This document shows positions 6,710 to 15,288 of a DNA stretch of 64,000 nucleotides, one piece after another; positions within the stretch are counted from its first letter, which is position 1, and each line of letters starts with the position of its first letter. The stretch is taken from NCBI GenBank assembly GCA_934729465.1, contig CAKVEP010000007.1, positions 19,551-83,550 on the forward strand, in the 5' to 3' direction. The stretch is from an uncultured Eubacteriales bacterium. Its GTDB lineage: Bacteria > Bacillota > Clostridia > Oscillospirales > Acutalibacteraceae. Under the pieces are notes generated by a model. That model did no database searches, had not been told where the DNA came from, and worked only from the letters and a program-made list of their open reading frames with translations. The position numbers and the translations under genes are program-made.

Positions 6710-7432
6710 TTGAATTTGGACTATGAACACGTTATCAATAAAAAAATAAATGGATGTGACATATCAATTTATTTTTCAAAAGAGCACAATCCAAAAATTA
6801 AAGAGAAAGATAGATATATAAGGAAAGACGGAAGTGAGTATAAAATAGATGAATTAAAATATACTTGCTACCATAAGACAAGGAAATTAAGCGATTGTGA
6901 CGGACAGACTTCATACAGAGCCGAGAAAATAGACAACGCAGTTTTAGCGGTACTTGAAGATTTATTTAAGAAAATAAAAGAAATACCGCAATCAAAAGCA
7001 CTTGAAAGACGGTATAAATTGCAAGTATCGGGATGTAATGAGAGATATAAAAAAGCGAATGCCGAAGTAGAAAAGTTAGGCAATCAACTAAGAACATTAA
7101 AACTTGAAATCGGTAAGGCTCTAGTAGGGGAAAGCACATTTACAGCGGAACAACTAAGCGAAGCAATCAAAGTTACGCAAAATAAATTAAGTGAAGCAAA
7201 CTTAGAAATGGAAAAAGTAAAATCACAGTTAGATAACAAAAAAGAAGCTATGGGGAAACTAGGTTACCATTATGAAAGTTTTTTAAGTTGGGCAAATGAA
7301 TTTGAAAATTCACCGCTCGAGCAAAGAAAAATGATAGCGTGTCAGCTTATAAGACAAGTTTTAGTTAGCGCAGGATATAACATAAAGATTGAGTTTGATA
7401 TGAACTACCAGCAGTTTTGCGAGGGATTATAA
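6710..7432 (+). pseudogene. Large serine recombinase, C-terminal remnant
   Basis: About 240 residues from TTG 6710 with AAGGAG upstream. It contains the second half of the recombinase zinc ribbon (KYTCYHKTRKLSDCDGQTSY), RAEKIDNAVLAVLEDLF, and a long coiled coil (about residues 95-190) ending in SPLEQRKMIACQLIRQVLV, all typical of phage serine integrases after the catalytic part. The N-terminal resolvase domain with the catalytic serine and the first zinc-ribbon cysteines are absent. The first ~25 residues do not look like the family. The element therefore probably cannot excise. A translated fragment is possible. Confidence 0.7.
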
Positions 7433-7490
7433 CAATCATAAAATTGAAAGCTACAACAAGTGTTTTTTACGGTATGAAACTATAACGCTC

Positions 7491-7549
7491 GGTAGAGCAT
7501 GCGGCTGTTAACCGCAGGGTCGTTGGTTCGAGTCCAACTTGGGGAGCCA
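7491..7549 (+). other. tRNA-Asn 3' fragment, probable prophage attachment site
   Basis: From 7491 the sequence matches the 3' three-quarters of tRNA-Asn. It has GGTAGAGC of the D arm, a 5-bp anticodon stem (TGCGG/CCGCA) with loop CTGTTAA and anticodon GTT (7507-7509), a T arm (GTTGG-TTCGAGT-CCAAC), acceptor strand TTGGGGA and an encoded CCA (7547-7549). The 5' acceptor strand TCCCCAA is missing and the D loop is too short, so this copy cannot fold as a working tRNA. A 3' tRNA piece at the end of prophage genes is the classic product of integration into a tRNA gene. The intact tRNA should lie beyond the left edge. Confidence 0.75.
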
Positions 7550-7612
7550 AAGAAGAGTTCGGTATTTATAGATGCCTAACTTTAATGTTTATACAATCTG
7601 GAGGAATTTATA

Positions 7613-7864
7613 ATGTCTGAATTTAAATACGATACGCAACTTTTGATTGAAGGAAAAAATTTAAGTGAAGAAAAAATAAATGATTATTTTGTAAATAAAT
7701 TTCAAGGAGATTGTCTTTTGGTGGTCAGTGATGATGATTTGGTTAAGATTCATTTTCATACAAATGAGCCATGGAAAGTACTAGAATATTGTGCAAGTAT
7801 TGGAGAAATTTATGATATTATAATTGAGGACATGGACAGGCAAGAAAGAGGATTAAAAGGATAA
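7613..7864 (+). CDS. Stand-alone Dak phosphatase-like (YloV-type) domain protein
   Basis: An 83-residue protein from ATG 7613 with GGAGG 9 bases upstream. It follows the pattern of the small domain found inside YloV/FakA-type fatty-acid kinase proteins: KYDTQLLIEGKNL, then GDCLLVVSDDDLVKIHFHTN, with the conserved HxHTN motif, and EPWKVLEYCASIGEIYDIII. The kinase (Dak2) and the large C-terminal domains are absent, so it is either a natural one-domain relative or what remains of a larger gene. It is just downstream of the probable attachment site and ends before a two-way terminator. Confidence 0.65.
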   Translation: MSEFKYDTQLLIEGKNLSEEKINDYFVNKFQGDCLLVVSDDDLVKIHFHTNEPWKVLEYCASIGEIYDIIIEDMDRQERGLKG

Positions 7865-7911
7865 AAATTTTGTGTAAATAAATATTTTATAATTAAAGAT
7901 AAATAAAAAAT

Positions 7912-7946
7912 AGGTTTATCCACAATTTTATGGGTAAACCTGTTTT
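7912..7946 (+). terminator. Two-way terminator between convergent genes
   Basis: Arms AGGTTTATCC (7912-7921) and GGGTAAACCT (7932-7941) form 10 bp with one wobble. Ts follow on the plus strand and the preceding A-run gives Ts on the minus strand, serving both the upstream domain protein and the symporter gene. Confidence 0.7.
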
Positions 7947-7955
7947 ATTTAAATA

Positions 7956-9353
7956 TTATTTCCAAAACATAGTATCGTATATTCCGTTAGCAGGAGCGTT
8001 AAAAATGGGGTCTTTGTTTTGAGATTTTTGTTTTGAATAATCATTCAAAGCAAGCGTGGAACGCTTGGTAAGAAGAAGAATTGCTATGATATTAACAATG
8101 GCCATGAGTCCCATACAAATATCAGCGAAATTCCAAACTACTTCAGCGCTCGCCATTGCGCCTAAAATAACAGGGATTATGCACATTGCCCTAAATATAT
8201 TTAAAACATAGTGATTATCTTTAATAAACAACAAATTGGATTCAGCATAGCAATAGTTACCAATTATTGAGCTAAATGCGAAAGCAAATATTGAAAAAGT
8301 CATAAAGTGAATCCCTATAGTTCCTATTTGACCGTTAAGAGCCTCTTGAACTAAAGGTATGCCATCGGCGTGACCGTCTATAGCAACACCGGACAACATT
8401 ATTATAAAAGCTGTTGTGGTGCATATTAAAAACGTGTCTATAAACACAGATAAAACTTGAACAATTCCCTGTTTGACCGGGTGAGAAACATCAGCGGTTG
8501 CGGCGGCGTTAGGAGCACTTCCCATGCCAGCTTCATTTGAGAACAAACCTCTTTTTATTCCGATAAGTACGGCACTTCCGGCGAATCCGCCGAAGATAGA
8601 TTTGAAATCAAAAGCTTTGCTAAAGATGACGGAGAACATTGAGGGGAGCTTGTCTATATTTCTCAAAGTAATAAAGACGCCCAAAGATAAATAAATAATA
8701 GCCATTATTGGTACAATTATTGAAGAAATAAATCCAATTCTGTGAACTCCACCAAAAATGATGAATGCGGTGAAAATACCAAGTACTATCCCAACGACTA
8801 ACGGCCAAATGGAATGTTCGTATCCGGGAATATAATATTGGAACGAAGACGAAATATTATACGCTTGAAGGGCGTTGAATCCAATTGCGAAACAAGATAT
8901 TAGTAACACCGAAAATAAAATACCTATGCTTCTTTTGCCAAGAGCCATTTGTATATAATATGACGGTCCACCTCTAAAAGAATTTTCATCTTTATCATTA
9001 ACTTTGTATATTTGAGCCAGTGTGCTTTCAACGAAAGCCGAAGCAGATCCAAGAAAAGCCATTATCCACATCCAAAATATAGCTCCGGGACCTCCTGCAA
9101 CTAAAGCGGTTGTGATGCCCGCTATGTTTCCGGTTCCAACCTTAGAAGCTGTTGAAATCATAAGTGCTTGGAAAGATGACACTCGATTTCCAGAAGACTT
9201 TTCAGTCATAAGTTTTATGGACTCGGGAAGGAATCGCAACTGAACAAATTTAGTACGGAAGGTAAAATAGAGTCCGCACAAAACCAAAAGTGCAATGAGT
9301 ATGTTACTGTACAAAAAATTATTAATGTTTGACAACATTGTTTCTAACTGCAA
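7956..9353 (-). CDS. Sodium:alanine/glycine symporter (AGCS family)
   Basis: A 465-residue integral membrane protein with about ten hydrophobic segments. It carries the AGCS signature GTGNIAGITTALVAGGPGAI (about residues 72-91) and FWMWIMAFLGSASAFVE directly after. The C-terminal half contains GLFSNEAGMGSAPNAAATAD, the conserved helix-6/7 region. Family members take up alanine or glycine with sodium. It is a single-gene unit on the minus strand, with a ribosome site (AAAGGAGTGA) upstream. The exact substrate cannot be read from the sequence. Confidence 0.9.
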   Translation of the reverse strand: MQLETMLSNINNFLYSNILIALLVLCGLYFTFRTKFVQLRFLPESIKLMTEKSSGNRVSSFQALMISTASKVGTGNIAGITTALVAGGPGAIFWMWIMAFLGSASAFVESTLAQIYKVNDKDENSFRGGPSYYIQMALGKRSIGILFSVLLISCFAIGFNALQAYNISSSFQYYIPGYEHSIWPLVVGIVLGIFTAFIIFGGVHRIGFISSIIVPIMAIIYLSLGVFITLRNIDKLPSMFSVIFSKAFDFKSIFGGFAGSAVLIGIKRGLFSNEAGMGSAPNAAATADVSHPVKQGIVQVLSVFIDTFLICTTTAFIIMLSGVAIDGHADGIPLVQEALNGQIGTIGIHFMTFSIFAFAFSSIIGNYCYAESNLLFIKDNHYVLNIFRAMCIIPVILGAMASAEVVWNFADICMGLMAIVNIIAILLLTKRSTLALNDYSKQKSQNKDPIFNAPANGIYDTMFWK

Positions 9354-9431
9354 AACAAAATCACTCCTTTACATATTAATTTGAATTATACCATAAAAAT
9401 CCATATATTTTCAACACTTAGTGAAATTATA

Positions 9432-9845
9432 TTAATATTTTATTTTTTTACGCTTGTTAACACCCAAAATTCCACCTACAGCACCCGTTAAAAGCATGAG
9501 TAAAAGACGAATAAGTGTTGTTAATGAAAGGGAATCTCTAACTGTGACAAGTCCGGCAATAAACAGTATTACAAACATAACGAATCCACAAACCATGCCG
9601 CACAACATACCATTTTGTTTTAAAATTCTTGCCCCGATATATCCGCCCGCAAACGCTCCACATCCTGCAATCATCATAACTAATGGACTAACGGCTAAAT
9701 GTGGAATATTACTGCTTTTTGTTAAAACAAACGCGCTTAAAAATAATAGTGCTATGCATAATATTATACCTAAAAATGAACCAATAATTATAGATTTTAC
9801 GAAATTCTCTGTATTATTTTTATTTCTGGTTGATTTTTTAGCCAC
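9432..9845 (-). CDS. TIGR04086-type (YrzE-like) membrane protein
   Basis: A 137-residue protein with four hydrophobic segments (about residues 13-36, 46-70, 77-97 and 108-127), a Lys/Asn-rich N-terminus and a basic end (NKRKKIKY). The size, GAFAGGYIGARILKQNGMLCG motif and place next to yajC fit the TIGR04086 family of Firmicutes membrane proteins, whose role is unknown. It lies ~100 bases after yajC in the same direction and may be co-transcribed with it. Confidence 0.65.
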   Translation of the reverse strand: MAKKSTRNKNNTENFVKSIIIGSFLGIILCIALLFLSAFVLTKSSNIPHLAVSPLVMMIAGCGAFAGGYIGARILKQNGMLCGMVCGFVMFVILFIAGLVTVRDSLSLTTLIRLLLMLLTGAVGGILGVNKRKKIKY

Positions 9846-9943
9846 TGATTATTACATCTCCTTAAAAAAATTCCGCACAAATACTTGCAACAAAACAAAT
9901 ATATCGTGCGGTAAATAATATTCAAATAAGAAGAAAAATATTC

Positions 9944-10255
9944 TTATTGCTTATTTTCAACATTTTTATTGTCAACGCTGGAAACAGCCCATTTTTTTAT
10001 ACGAATTTTATTGCTTCCAGATTCTATAATTAAAGAATCTGTGTCATCTTTAATGTTTATAATGCGACCAACGATTCCACCAATGGTAGTAATTTCATCG
10101 CCAAGTTGTAGACTCTTTTTTAGCTCTTCCTCTTGTTTTCTTCTTTTCTGTTGAGGGCGCACCATTATAAGATACATTCCTCCAAAAATGATTACGTAAA
10201 CTAATATCATTGAAATTAGCTGACTATTAATTCCCAGACCATCAAAAAAATTCAT
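9944..10255 (-). CDS. yajC: Preprotein translocase accessory subunit YajC
   Basis: A 103-residue protein from ATG 10255, which has GAGGATT upstream; an upstream extension to 10318 lacks a ribosome site. It has one membrane helix (about residues 15-33) followed by the family motif VRPQQKRRKQEEELKKSL and LQLGDEITTIGGIVGRI. YajC joins SecDF at the Sec translocon. The order tgt-yajC is widely conserved in bacteria, and tgt is just upstream here. No secDF follows. Confidence 0.92.
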   Translation of the reverse strand: MNFFDGLGINSQLISMILVYVIIFGGMYLIMVRPQQKRRKQEEELKKSLQLGDEITTIGGIVGRIINIKDDTDSLIIESGSNKIRIKKWAVSSVDNKNVENKQ

Positions 10256-10349
10256 AAATAAAATCCTCCAAAAATTTAATAAATAAAGTATATCAATTAA
10301 ATAAAGTTTTATCAACACATTTTTTATCTATATTAGTGCCAACAAAGCA

Positions 10350-11480
10350 TTAAATTCTGTTTCCTAAAATGGTTGAATATTTAGCGTAGAATTTATCAAA
10401 AGTATCATCATCTAAAGCTTGCCTTATTCTTTCAAAAAGGGTGTTGTAAAAATACAAATTATGCATAACAGCTAGCCTCATTCCTAAAATTTCTCCGCTT
10501 TTGAAAAGGTGTCTGATATAAGCCCTCGAGTGGTTCTTACATGTGGGACAATCACATTCTTCATCTAATGGTTTGCTGTCTAGCTCGTATTTTGCATTTA
10601 AAATATTCATGCTTCCTTGCCAAGTAAATATGTGTCCATGACGAGCGTTTCTGCTAGGCATTACGCAGTCAAACAAATCCACGCCCCTTGCAACCGCTTC
10701 GATAATGTTAACAGGAGTCCCAACCCCCATAAGATATCTCGGTTTATCCTCGGGCATAAAAGGCTCAACCTCTTCTATAACACGATACATTTCTTCAGCA
10801 GGTTCTCCAACAGCGAGACCGCCTATAGCATAGCCGTCTAAATCAAGCTCACGGATTTGTTTCATGTGGTCAATTCTTATGTCTTTGTATGTGCTGCCTT
10901 GATTTATTCCGAAAAGCATTTGTTTTTTATTTATAGTGGTGTCAAGACTGTTTAATCTATTCATCTCTGCTTTACATCTTTTGAGCCACCTGAAAGTTCT
11001 GTCGCAAGATTGCTTCGTATAGCTATATTCGGCGGGGTTTTTAATACATTCGTCGAAAGCCATGGCGATGGTTGACGCTAGATTTGATTGAATTTGCATA
11101 CTTTGTTCCGGACCCATGAATATTTTGTGACCATCTATGTGAGATGAAAACTCAACGCCTTCTTCATTAATTTTACGTAGTTTTGCAAGTGAAAATACCT
11201 GAAATCCGCCGCTATCTGTTAATACAGTACCGTCCCAACCGGTGAATTTACGGATACCACCCATAGAGTTAACAACTTTGTCGCCCGGTCTTAAATGTAG
11301 ATGATAGGTGTTGCAAAGCTGAACCTGACATTTAAGAGCCTTAAGGTCTATAGCAGAAACTCCTCCTTTTATGGCTCCACAGGTGGCAACATTCATAAAT
11401 CCGGGAAGTTTAACCGTGCCGTTTGGAGTAACGAATTCACCTCTTCGTGCACGTCCGCATTTTTTGATTAGTTTATACAT
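10350..11480 (-). CDS. tgt: Queuine tRNA-guanine transglycosylase
   Basis: A 376-residue enzyme from ATG 11480 (AAGGAG 9 bases upstream; ATG 11486 is too close to it). It exchanges guanine-34 for preQ1 in tRNAs with GUN anticodons. Visible marks are DSGGFQVFSL near residue 90, GGLAVGEP in the middle, the nucleophile region GVDLFDCVMPSRNARHG, and the zinc site CDCPTC plus a later His. Length matches bacterial Tgt. queA lies upstream on the same strand, separated by a small divergently oriented gene, so both enzymes of queuosine formation are close together. Confidence 0.95.
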   Translation of the reverse strand: MYKLIKKCGRARRGEFVTPNGTVKLPGFMNVATCGAIKGGVSAIDLKALKCQVQLCNTYHLHLRPGDKVVNSMGGIRKFTGWDGTVLTDSGGFQVFSLAKLRKINEEGVEFSSHIDGHKIFMGPEQSMQIQSNLASTIAMAFDECIKNPAEYSYTKQSCDRTFRWLKRCKAEMNRLNSLDTTINKKQMLFGINQGSTYKDIRIDHMKQIRELDLDGYAIGGLAVGEPAEEMYRVIEEVEPFMPEDKPRYLMGVGTPVNIIEAVARGVDLFDCVMPSRNARHGHIFTWQGSMNILNAKYELDSKPLDEECDCPTCKNHSRAYIRHLFKSGEILGMRLAVMHNLYFYNTLFERIRQALDDDTFDKFYAKYSTILGNRI

Positions 11481-11520
11481 ACACATAACTCCTTTAAAAT
11501 TAGAAATAAAATATTCAATA

Positions 11521-11549
11521 TTGACAAAAATAAATTAAGTTGTTATAAT
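11521..11549 (+). promoter_or_regulatory. Consensus promoter
   Basis: Perfect TTGACA (11521-11526) and TATAAT (11544-11549) are 17 bases apart, so a strong vegetative promoter drives the small gene that follows. Confidence 0.8.
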
Positions 11550-11578
11550 AAACAAAAAACATTGAAAGGATGAGTAAA

Positions 11579-11941
11579 ATGGAATATAATACAACAAATT
11601 TTGGTTTTGATGAAAATACTAGTAACAGAGTAAATCCTGACTTTGATGAAGAAGATGACAACAGAGCAAATTTTGGATTTAGAAGAACCGATATTAGCAG
11701 AACAAATTTTAATAAAGATGAAAATAGAAGAGCAGGCTTTAAAGTTATGTTTAAAGGGGAGCAAAATAATAAAGCGTATTTAGATAAAAGTTTAAGCAGA
11801 GATTATAGTGGAAATTGGGGTCTTACAAGAAAGCAGCCTTACGTTGTAAGCGAGGTATTCGAAGACTACCAAGGAAATGTAATTTATGGCTTAGCAGGGA
11901 TAAGAGGCTATTTCCATGCGGATTGTTTTGAGCGTGTTTGA
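11579..11941 (+). CDS. Small Asn-rich protein with NRxNFGF repeats, unknown function
   Basis: A 120-residue protein from ATG 11579, 8 bases after GAAAGGA; an ATG at 11570 abuts that site. The N-terminal half is acidic and repetitive: TTNFGFDENTSNR, NPDFDEEDDNRANFGFRR and ISRTNFNKDENRRAGF are variants of one 12-20 residue unit. The C-terminal half (about residues 80-120) looks like a compact beta domain (YVVSEVFEDYQGNVIYGL, YFHADCFERV). I do not recognise a family. It has a consensus promoter and its own terminator, and sits on the plus strand between two minus-strand queuosine genes, so it is an independent insert. Confidence 0.6.
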   Translation: MEYNTTNFGFDENTSNRVNPDFDEEDDNRANFGFRRTDISRTNFNKDENRRAGFKVMFKGEQNNKAYLDKSLSRDYSGNWGLTRKQPYVVSEVFEDYQGNVIYGLAGIRGYFHADCFERV

Positions 11942-11962
11942 CAATTAAAATGAATGAGCTTT

Positions 11963-11999
11963 ACAGGATGATAAACTTAATAGTTTATTGTCCTGTGTT
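11963..11999 (+). terminator. Terminator between convergent genes
   Basis: ACAGGATGATAAAC pairs with GTTTATTGTCCTGT (14 bp with two central mismatches), followed by GTTTTAT. It lies between the small plus-strand gene and the end of queA. Confidence 0.6.
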
Positions 12000-13073
12000 T
12001 TATATTATCATCATAGCGTCGCCAAAGCTAAAAAATCTGTACTTTTCATTAACAGCAGTTTTGTAAGCATTCATGGTGTTTTCGTAGCCTGCGAAAGCCG
12101 AAACTAGCATTATCAGAGTACTTTCGGGAAGGTGAAAATTAGTTATCAATCCGTCGATACATTTAAATTCGTATCCCGGATGAATGAATATGTCTGTCCA
12201 CCCTTCGGACGACTTAATACAATTATTTTTTGAAGCGATTGTTTCGAGAGTTCTACAACTGGTTGTCCCAACAGCAATCACTTTTCCACCATTTTGTTTA
12301 GTATTGTTGATAATCTCAGCAGTTTCTTCCGACATAAAATAATGTTCGGAGTGCATTTTATGTTCGTTAATGTTTTCCGTTTGAACCGGACGAAATGTAC
12401 CTAATCCAACATGGAGCGTAACGAAACCGATGTTTACGCCCTTTTCTTTTAATTTGTCGAGGAGTTCGGGAGTAAAGTGAAGACCTGCAGTTGGAGCAGC
12501 GGCAGAGCCGAGGTCCTTTGCGTATACGGTTTGATATCTTGACTTATTTTTTAAGGACTCTTTTATGTAAGGCGGCAACGGCATTTGACCAATTTCATCT
12601 AAAATGTTGAAAAAATTACCTTCGTATTTAAATTCGATAATTCTGTTTCCGTCATCTTTAACGTCTGTAATTTTGCCGATAAGCTTGCCGTCTCCGAATG
12701 AGAACGAGGTGCCACATTTAGCTTTTTTCCCCGGTTTTACTAACGTTTCCCATGAATTGTTTGAAACCTGTTTTAGTAAGAGAAACTCAACGAGCTTTGA
12801 ATTTTCGCAATTATTTTCTGAAGAAAGCTTATTACCGAAAATTCTTGCAGGCAAAACTTTTGAATTATTTAATATTAAGCAATCGCCCTTGTTTATAAAA
12901 TTTATTATATCTTTAAAATGTTGGTGTTTTAAAGTGCCTGTGGTTTTGTCAAGAACAAGCAATTTTGAAGCATCTCGAGGCTCTATTGGCGACTGTGCAA
13001 TGAGCTCAGGAGGAAGGTCGAAGTTAAACTGACTTTTTTTAGTAAGACTTTGCTGTGAAAAAATTTCTTTCAA
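12000..13073 (-). CDS. queA: S-adenosylmethionine:tRNA ribosyltransferase-isomerase
   Basis: A 357-residue enzyme. The start is set at TTG 13073 (KEIFSQQSL...), 6 bases after GGAGG; the frame reaches back to 13097 without a second ribosome site. It moves the ribosyl part of S-adenosylmethionine to preQ1-tRNA to make epoxyqueuosine. Family landmarks are FNFDLPPELIAQSPIEPRD, ILNNSKVLPARIFG, the central AAPTAGLHFTPELL, TLHVGLGTFRPV and EHYFMSEETAEIIN. It is the step after Tgt, encoded just downstream on the same strand. Confidence 0.95.
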   Translation of the reverse strand: MKEIFSQQSLTKKSQFNFDLPPELIAQSPIEPRDASKLLVLDKTTGTLKHQHFKDIINFINKGDCLILNNSKVLPARIFGNKLSSENNCENSKLVEFLLLKQVSNNSWETLVKPGKKAKCGTSFSFGDGKLIGKITDVKDDGNRIIEFKYEGNFFNILDEIGQMPLPPYIKESLKNKSRYQTVYAKDLGSAAAPTAGLHFTPELLDKLKEKGVNIGFVTLHVGLGTFRPVQTENINEHKMHSEHYFMSEETAEIINNTKQNGGKVIAVGTTSCRTLETIASKNNCIKSSEGWTDIFIHPGYEFKCIDGLITNFHLPESTLIMLVSAFAGYENTMNAYKTAVNEKYRFFSFGDAMMII

Positions 13074-13098
13074 AGGGATACCTCCAATTGTACTCAAA

Positions 13099-13128
13099 TT
13101 GACAACTTATTGAATACAGTGATATTAT
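13099..13128 (+). promoter_or_regulatory. Promoter candidate for asd
   Basis: TTGACA (13099-13104) and TATTAT (13123-13128), 18 bases apart, lie in the divergent gap between queA and asd. The leader of about 75 bases shows no riboswitch-like structure. Confidence 0.55.
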
Positions 13129-13209
13129 TAAGCATAGTAAAAATTATATTGTATTTATCAAAAAATTACAACAGCTTAAAATAATATAAAAGGAAGGTAT
13201 GATGATAAT

Positions 13210-14289
13210 ATGAGCAAGACATACAAAGTTGGAATAATAGGAGCAACTGGAATGGTTGGTCAAAGGTTTATAACGCTTCTTGAGAACCACCCGTGGTACG
13301 AAATTGAAGTTTTGGCAGCAAGCAAAAGGTCGGCAGGAAAAACTTATAAAGAAGCGGTTGGAAAAAGGTGGGTAATGGATAGAGAAATTCCAAAAGATGT
13401 TGAAAACAAGGTTATGTTTGACGCTGTTGAAGACATTAATGAAATTGTTAGCAAGGTAGATTTTGTTTTCTGTGCTGTAGACATGAAGAAAGAAGACATA
13501 ATAAAACTTGAGGAGATGTATGCTAAAAAGGAATGTCCGGTAGTTTCAAACAACAGTGCCCACAGATTTACTCCTGATGTACCGATGGTAATTCCCGAGG
13601 TAAACCCAGAGCATATAGAAATAATAAATCAGCAGAGAAAACGTTTGGGTGTTAAAAAAGGATTTATAGCTGTGAAATCTAATTGTTCGCTTCAATGCTA
13701 TGTTCCGGCACTCCACCCGTTAAAAGACTTAGGAATTAAAAATGTTTTGGTGTGTACGTATCAAGCAGTGTCCGGAGCGGGAAGAACTCTCCAAAATTGG
13801 GAAGAAATGAACGATAACATAATTCCATACATAGGCGGTGAAGAAGAAAAATCTGAGAAAGAACCGCTAAAAATTTGGGGTCATATTAATAAAGATAAAA
13901 TTGAGCTGTCTCAGACTCCGAATATTACGGCTCAATGTATAAGGGTTCCCATCAGCGACGGACACACAGCAGCAGTGTTTGTAGATTTTGAGAGAAAAGC
14001 GTCTGTTGCCGAAATTATTGACAGATGGAAAAATTATGTGGTAAACTCGGAGTTAAGAGAATTACCAAGTTCTCCTAAGCAGTTTATCCACTATTTTGAA
14101 GAGCAAGACCGTCCTCAAATAAAACTTGAAAGAAACTTGGAAAATGGTATGGCTATATCAGTTGGCAGACTACGGGAAGATACTCAGTATGATATGAAAT
14201 TCGTGTGTATGTCGCATAATACCATAAGAGGTGCTGCCGGAGGAGCTATACTTCTTGCGGAATTGCTTTGTCAGAAGGGATATATTTAA
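13210..14289 (+). CDS. asd: Aspartate-semialdehyde dehydrogenase
   Basis: A 359-residue enzyme that reduces aspartyl phosphate to aspartate semialdehyde, the branch point to lysine/diaminopimelate, methionine and threonine. It has an N-terminal NADP-binding loop GIIGATGMVGQRF (residues ~8-20), the catalytic cysteine in KSNCSLQCY (about residue 159), YQAVSGAGRTLQNW, and the C-terminal SDGHTAAVFVDF. The sequence type is the one also found in archaea and fungi rather than the E. coli type. dapA and dapB follow in the same direction. Confidence 0.95.
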   Translation: MSKTYKVGIIGATGMVGQRFITLLENHPWYEIEVLAASKRSAGKTYKEAVGKRWVMDREIPKDVENKVMFDAVEDINEIVSKVDFVFCAVDMKKEDIIKLEEMYAKKECPVVSNNSAHRFTPDVPMVIPEVNPEHIEIINQQRKRLGVKKGFIAVKSNCSLQCYVPALHPLKDLGIKNVLVCTYQAVSGAGRTLQNWEEMNDNIIPYIGGEEEKSEKEPLKIWGHINKDKIELSQTPNITAQCIRVPISDGHTAAVFVDFERKASVAEIIDRWKNYVVNSELRELPSSPKQFIHYFEEQDRPQIKLERNLENGMAISVGRLREDTQYDMKFVCMSHNTIRGAAGGAILLAELLCQKGYI

Positions 14290-14340
14290 TGGGAAATGTC
14301 TATGAAAAATTTATAATATCGAGAAAGAGAGATGTTCATT

Positions 14341-15237
14341 TTGAAAAAAACAATTTTTAAAGGTTCAGGGGTAGCTATTATAACGCCTATGAATGAGGAT
14401 GGCTCTATAAATTTTGAAGAGATGGGAAAATTAATTGATTTTCATTTGAGCAATAACACAGACGCTATAATCGTATGCGGAACAACAGGAGAGTCTGCAA
14501 CACTCACAAGCGAGGAACACAGTAATCTTATTAAATTTACGGTGGAGAGAGTAAACAAGAGAATTCCGGTAATAGCAGGAACGGGAAGCAACAACACAAA
14601 CCATGCCATAGAATTGTCAAAGCAAGCCGAAAAATTGGGTGCAGACGCTCTTCTCGTGGTGACACCTTATTATAATAAAACCTCTCAAACGGGTCTTGTT
14701 AAGCACTATTTTGCTATCGCAGATGAGGTTAACATACCAATTATATTATATAATGTTCCGTCAAGGACGGGGTGTAATATAAAGGCAGAAACTTACGTTG
14801 AGCTCGCAAAACACAAAAATATAGTTGCGGTTAAAGAGGCAAGTGGCAACATATCAGCAGTAGCAGAAATAGCGGCGAAGTGCGGGGATAGTTTAGACAT
14901 ATATTCCGGAAACGATGACCAGATTGTTCCAATATTATCCTTAGGCGGCGTTGGAGTTATATCTGTTTTGGCAAATGTGTTCCCGAAGGAGACTCATGAA
15001 ATAGTAGACGAATTTTTAAACAGAGATAAAAACAAAAGCAAGGAATTACAGTTATATTACCTCGAGCTTATAAATGCACTATTTTCGGATGTAAACCCGA
15101 TACCTGTTAAAGCAGCAATGAATATTAAAGGGTTTGAATGTGGGAGATGTAGATTACCTCTTGATGATATGAGTAAAGACGGTTTTGAAAATCTTAAGAA
15201 GGTTATGGAAAAATACGGAATTAAAAATACAAAATAA
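14341..15237 (+). CDS. dapA: 4-hydroxy-tetrahydrodipicolinate synthase
   Basis: A 298-residue enzyme. I chose TTG 14341, which gives the family-like N-terminus KKTIFKGSGVAIITPM; ATG 14332 would add three residues and is the alternative. It condenses pyruvate with aspartate semialdehyde. Visible marks are GTTGESATLTSEEH, the Tyr of YNVPSRTGCN, and the Schiff-base lysine in VAVKEASGN. Its product goes to DapB, encoded 50 bases downstream. In spore formers the pathway also supplies dipicolinic acid. Confidence 0.95.
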   Translation: MKKTIFKGSGVAIITPMNEDGSINFEEMGKLIDFHLSNNTDAIIVCGTTGESATLTSEEHSNLIKFTVERVNKRIPVIAGTGSNNTNHAIELSKQAEKLGADALLVVTPYYNKTSQTGLVKHYFAIADEVNIPIILYNVPSRTGCNIKAETYVELAKHKNIVAVKEASGNISAVAEIAAKCGDSLDIYSGNDDQIVPILSLGGVGVISVLANVFPKETHEIVDEFLNRDKNKSKELQLYYLELINALFSDVNPIPVKAAMNIKGFECGRCRLPLDDMSKDGFENLKKVMEKYGIKNTK

Positions 15238-15288
15238 AAGGTGGGAAATAGCGACATAAAGATAAATAAAAAATGTCGCAAGGAAGTA

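Noticed and set aside
7478..7549. A functional tRNA-Asn gene
   Set aside because: The 5' acceptor strand does not pair with the 3' strand and the D loop is four bases, so only a 3' fragment is present.
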